In this document: positions 61,978 to 64,000 of the stretch, piece after piece
Position numbering within the stretch: the stretch's first letter is position 1
How the letters are laid out: each line of letters opens with the position of its first letter
NCBI GenBank assembly: GCA_037482215.1
Contig: CP148074.1
Coordinates: 558,001-622,000, forward strand
DNA: 64,000 nucleotides
Origin: Pseudomonas mendocina
Lineage (GTDB): Bacteria; Pseudomonadota; Gammaproteobacteria; Pseudomonadales; Pseudomonadaceae
Direction: 5' to 3'
Notes under the pieces: generated by a model
The model's input: only the letters and a program-made list of their open reading frames with translations
The model's database searches: none
What the model was told of the DNA's origin: nothing
Position numbers and translations under genes: made by a program

Positions 61978-62133
61978 ATGACTGCTGAATCCTCATCGAT
62001 AGATGTCGCCCCTCACTGGTTGATGCGCCTGTTTGGCGCGCAAGCGGCCACCTTCTCGTTGGGTGACAAAGGGTTAGCGGTCACGACCAAGAGCGGTGAG
62101 AACTACCTGATCGAAGCGACGTCGCTGGCTAGG
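61978..62133 (+). pseudogene. N-terminal remnant, helicase IV-like
   Basis: From ATG 61978: MTAESSSIDVAPHWLMRLFG, then ATFSLGDKGLAVTTKSGENY, up to about 62133 where the text turns into the antisense end of the next gene. The start resembles the N-terminal domain of UvrD/HelD-type helicases of Pseudomonas islands; the motor domains are missing. Identification is by resemblance only. Confidence 0.4.
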
Positions 62134-62854
62134 GCTGTTCGTGCTGTGCGTTGCTGTGATGTTGTCCCTCCAGTTCAATACTGCACAGCAGAGCCGCGAA
62201 GTCAGAGTCGAGCAGGTGAATGCGCTGAGGGCGGGCGTCTACGATGGATTTGATGATCGAATCGACCCGAGCCGATACGGGCATCTGACTCGGCATTTTC
62301 GAGCGATCATGCTGATAGATGATCGTACTAAGCGAAGCTACTGCGCCGCGCAGTTGGTGCTCTTGGACATCAGCAATTTCAAAACCGTTTTTCACACTGA
62401 ACTGTTCGGCGAGCTCTTTGAGCATGGTTTTACGCTTTCCTGGCTCAGCTTGTTGCGCTCGCCAATTCAGAATCCGCTTCAGAACTGCCGGTGCTGCTGT
62501 TGCAGTCGGCGGTGTCGATGCTGCCATCGACGTGGGCTCACCAAAAAAGTGCGCGCGCAGCTGAGCGAGTCGTAAGCGAGCGGCAGGGGATACCTTTCGC
62601 GAGCTAAGGCTTTTCAACCAAAACTCAAACTCTAGCTGTGGCAGGCACAGCATTCGTTTCAGCAGTGGTTCCCCAGGCAGGGCAACGTCATGCTCGGTCG
62701 GGCTGTAGCGAGGGGGCTGCAGTTTGGCGGCTTGAGCATGCCAGTTAAGACCCATAGCTTCGCAAATGGGGCGTATCGGCCAGTAACGCTCATTGTCGCT
62801 GCTGATCAGACTCGGAATCGACAGACCCTGGATTTTGATTTTGGTTGCGCGCAT
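62129..62854 (-). CDS. P22 antirepressor N-terminal-domain protein
   Basis: 241 residues from ATG 62854, with GGGAGG upstream, overlapping nothing; the longer reading to 62953 would run through the preceding gene. Residues 10-90 (IPSLISSDNERYWPIRPICEAMGLNWHAQAAKLQ) match the P22_AR_N phage antirepressor domain. The C-terminal part is helical (ELAEQFSVKNGFEIADVQEHQLRGAVASL) and resembles DNA-binding or ORF6C-like tails. Downstream of a hypothetical gene in one operon controlled by tandem dyads. Confidence 0.78.
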   Translation of the reverse strand: MRATKIKIQGLSIPSLISSDNERYWPIRPICEAMGLNWHAQAAKLQPPRYSPTEHDVALPGEPLLKRMLCLPQLEFEFWLKSLSSRKVSPAARLRLAQLRAHFFGEPTSMAASTPPTATAAPAVLKRILNWRAQQAEPGKRKTMLKELAEQFSVKNGFEIADVQEHQLRGAVASLSTIIYQHDRSKMPSQMPVSARVDSIIKSIVDARPQRIHLLDSDFAALLCSIELEGQHHSNAQHEQP

Positions 62855-62858
62855 CGGA

Positions 62859-63344
62859 TTACTGGCCTCCCGGAGCTGCATGGTTGGGGGAGGTGGCCGG
62901 TGGGCGTTGATGCTGTCTGCTGAGGATCTTGTGCATTGTTTGCTTGGCCTCATCAGAGTACATCCATTGCAACCATGCCGCGTAGACGTGGGGTTTGGTG
63001 TTTTTCAGCCTGGAAATCGTGTTGGCGCTAGCTTCCAGAGATCGGCTGGCATCCCGGAATCGCACGGCATCTGCTCTGGCATCTGGACCTAGCTGGTCAA
63101 GGATCAGATCGATAAAGTCTGCGGCTAGCTGTAATGGCAAGTAGTACAGCGGTGATCCTGACTCAGGATCATCTTCAATTAGGAGCTCGTCCCCCCACGC
63201 CGAAGCTGCAGCTTGAGCCAAGGCGGTTGGTGCCCCGAGCGTGCGGAGCAGTGAGCCAAGTTCGATCCTGGTCTGCAGTGCTTGCTTGTCGAGCACGAAC
63301 AGGATTTCCGAATTGATCGGTGGTTTGTTGGTGAGGGTATTCAT
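62859..63344 (-). CDS. Hypothetical protein, first gene of the XRE-divergent operon
   Basis: 161 residues, AAGGAGC upstream of the ATG. Helical throughout (LGSLLRTLGAPTALAQAAASAWGDELL, YYLPLQLAADFIDLILDQL), Pro-rich tail. No recognised domain. Ends 4 bases before the antirepressor-like gene start. Confidence 0.7.
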   Translation of the reverse strand: MNTLTNKPPINSEILFVLDKQALQTRIELGSLLRTLGAPTALAQAAASAWGDELLIEDDPESGSPLYYLPLQLAADFIDLILDQLGPDARADAVRFRDASRSLEASANTISRLKNTKPHVYAAWLQWMYSDEAKQTMHKILSRQHQRPPATSPNHAAPGGQ

Positions 63345-63373
63345 GAAAAGCTCCTTGAACCGATATCCAGATA

Positions 63374-63403
63374 ATCTGTAAATCAGATATCTGTAGATTA
63401 GAT
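63374..63403. promoter_or_regulatory. Two abutting 15-bp operators
   Basis: ATCTGTAAATCAGAT (63374-63388) is directly followed by ATCTGTAGATTAGAT (63389-63403). The first is a perfect ATCTG-N5-CAGAT dyad and the second has one mismatch. They lie between the divergent operon and the XRE regulator, the layout of a phage-like repressor switch. Confidence 0.75.
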
Positions 63404-63431
63404 ATACCCTTGGCGGCTTGTCAAGCGTGAG

Positions 63432-63701
63432 GTGTACCCGTTGGAAAAGTCAGTGTATCGGGATGAGAACCTGGTGCTGCTCAGACTGCTAAAGCAGTGC
63501 CGAGTAGAGGCGGGTCTGACCCAGGCGGAGTTCGCTAAGGCGTTGGATCGCCCGCAGTCTTTTGCCAGCGATATCGAGCGCGGCTTGCGCCGGATTGATC
63601 TCGTTCAACTCCGTGACATCTGCCATGCGCTGGGTATGGGGCTTGTCGACTTTGTAGAGCGATTTGAAGCAGAGCTTTCTTCAAAAGGAGCAAGCGAGTA
63701 G
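63432..63701 (+). CDS. XRE family transcriptional regulator
   Basis: 89 residues with a GTG start and GAGG just upstream. HTH_3 domain: LRLLKQCRVEAGLTQAEFAKALDRPQSFASDIERGLRRIDLVQLRDIC. The C-terminal 20 residues may dimerise. Predicted to bind the tandem 15-bp dyads and repress the operon on the other strand. Confidence 0.9.
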   Translation: MYPLEKSVYRDENLVLLRLLKQCRVEAGLTQAEFAKALDRPQSFASDIERGLRRIDLVQLRDICHALGMGLVDFVERFEAELSSKGASE

Positions 63702-63723
63702 GGCCTGCTCCTTTCGCAAGAGG

Positions 63724-64000
63724 CTAGTAACGCTCTTTCCGCAGCGCTTGCCAGGCGCCGGCATAGAGGGCAGCTGCATCCTCACTGAGGATGCGAATGG
63801 CTTGGATGCAGTTCTGCAGGCTCGAAGTGCTTAGTTCGTTCAGGTCTGGCGCGCTGCTGAGTACACAAAGCACTCCAAGGACGGCGGAGTGACGATGCGT
63901 TGCGGTATCGTAAAGATCGGGTGCAGCTGTATTGCTGGGGTAGCCGATAACGCAGAGAGGGTCACTGCTATGCAGCGGGGTGAAGCCATCGATTGTGCCG
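63724..64000 (-). CDS. Hypothetical protein, C-terminal part
   Basis: 91 residues visible, entering from the right edge in frame (first full codon at 63999) and ending at 63724. Contains YPSNTAAPDLYDTATHRHSAVLGVLCVLSS and a helical tail ILSEDAAALYAGAWQALRKERY. No recognised domain. Convergent with the XRE gene. Confidence 0.6.
   Translation of the reverse strand, partial: GTIDGFTPLHSSDPLCVIGYPSNTAAPDLYDTATHRHSAVLGVLCVLSSAPDLNELSTSSLQNCIQAIRILSEDAAALYAGAWQALRKERY

Overview
The window looks like the chromosome of a Pseudomonas-type gammaproteobacterium. The support is a bioB-F-H-C-D operon with a BirA-type operator, the srkA/comF neighbourhood, paired long acyl-CoA dehydrogenases behind a PsrA-type box, a GacA-box-driven RsmY-type sRNA, and a Zur-type rpmE2-znuD pair. 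The left edge carries the end of a copper nitrite reductase gene (nirK) followed by nirV, so the strain probably has denitrification functions.

Layout. 1-37.75 kb is chromosomal backbone: nirK(partial)-nirV, an SDR epimerase, srkA, comF, biotin synthesis, two small secretion/flagella-flavoured proteins, two acyl-CoA dehydrogenases, endonuclease I, rsmY, a TetR/hydrolase pair, LemA/M48 peptidase, a diguanylate cyclase, an outer-membrane protein, zinc-starvation genes, a small stress-type operon, a type VI secretion cargo module (PAAR, effector, two paralogous putative immunity proteins), a CPA1 antiporter, HxlR/pirin/MDR and a DhaK-DhaL kinase.

From 37.76 kb the sequence becomes mobile. A 178-bp direct repeat that contains the 3' half of a CAU-anticodon tRNA occurs at 37764-37941 and 45430-45607. 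Each copy is followed by a tyrosine integrase and an AlpA-type regulator, so two sister elements sit in tandem at one tRNA gene; the intact tRNA should lie beyond the right edge. Element 1 (about 7.7 kb) carries a large alpha/beta-hydrolase + STAND NTPase + helical-repeat protein, an NLR-like architecture typical of anti-phage defence, and a NERD nuclease-like protein. Element 2 carries a heavily rearranged class 1 integron (about 48.0-56.7 kb) and further accessory genes.

The integron holds aac(6')-II, sul1 and aadA1. Its rearrangements are: an IS1111-type element sitting exactly inside an attC; a truncated intI1 followed by a decayed IS91-like transposase; sul1 fused in frame to the first codons of the integron leader ORF-11, with loss of qacEdelta1 and attI1; and an entire aadA1 cassette inserted at a non-canonical GTT site between a second, full-length intI1 and its LexA-controlled promoter. 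To the right lie another tyrosine recombinase, an array of evenly spaced TGTCGCA dyads, a MerR-VIT/VWA gene pair, two truncated gene starts (an ATPase and a helicase-like protein) and an XRE-controlled divergent operon with a P22-antirepressor-like protein.

The best candidates for undescribed biology are the hydrolase-STAND gene, the PAAR-linked effector with a caspase-like His/Cys pattern, the MerR-VIT/VWA pair with the nearby dyad array, and the ORF-11::sul1 / intI1-leader::aadA1 configuration. All functional calls are from reading the sequence; no database search was possible.
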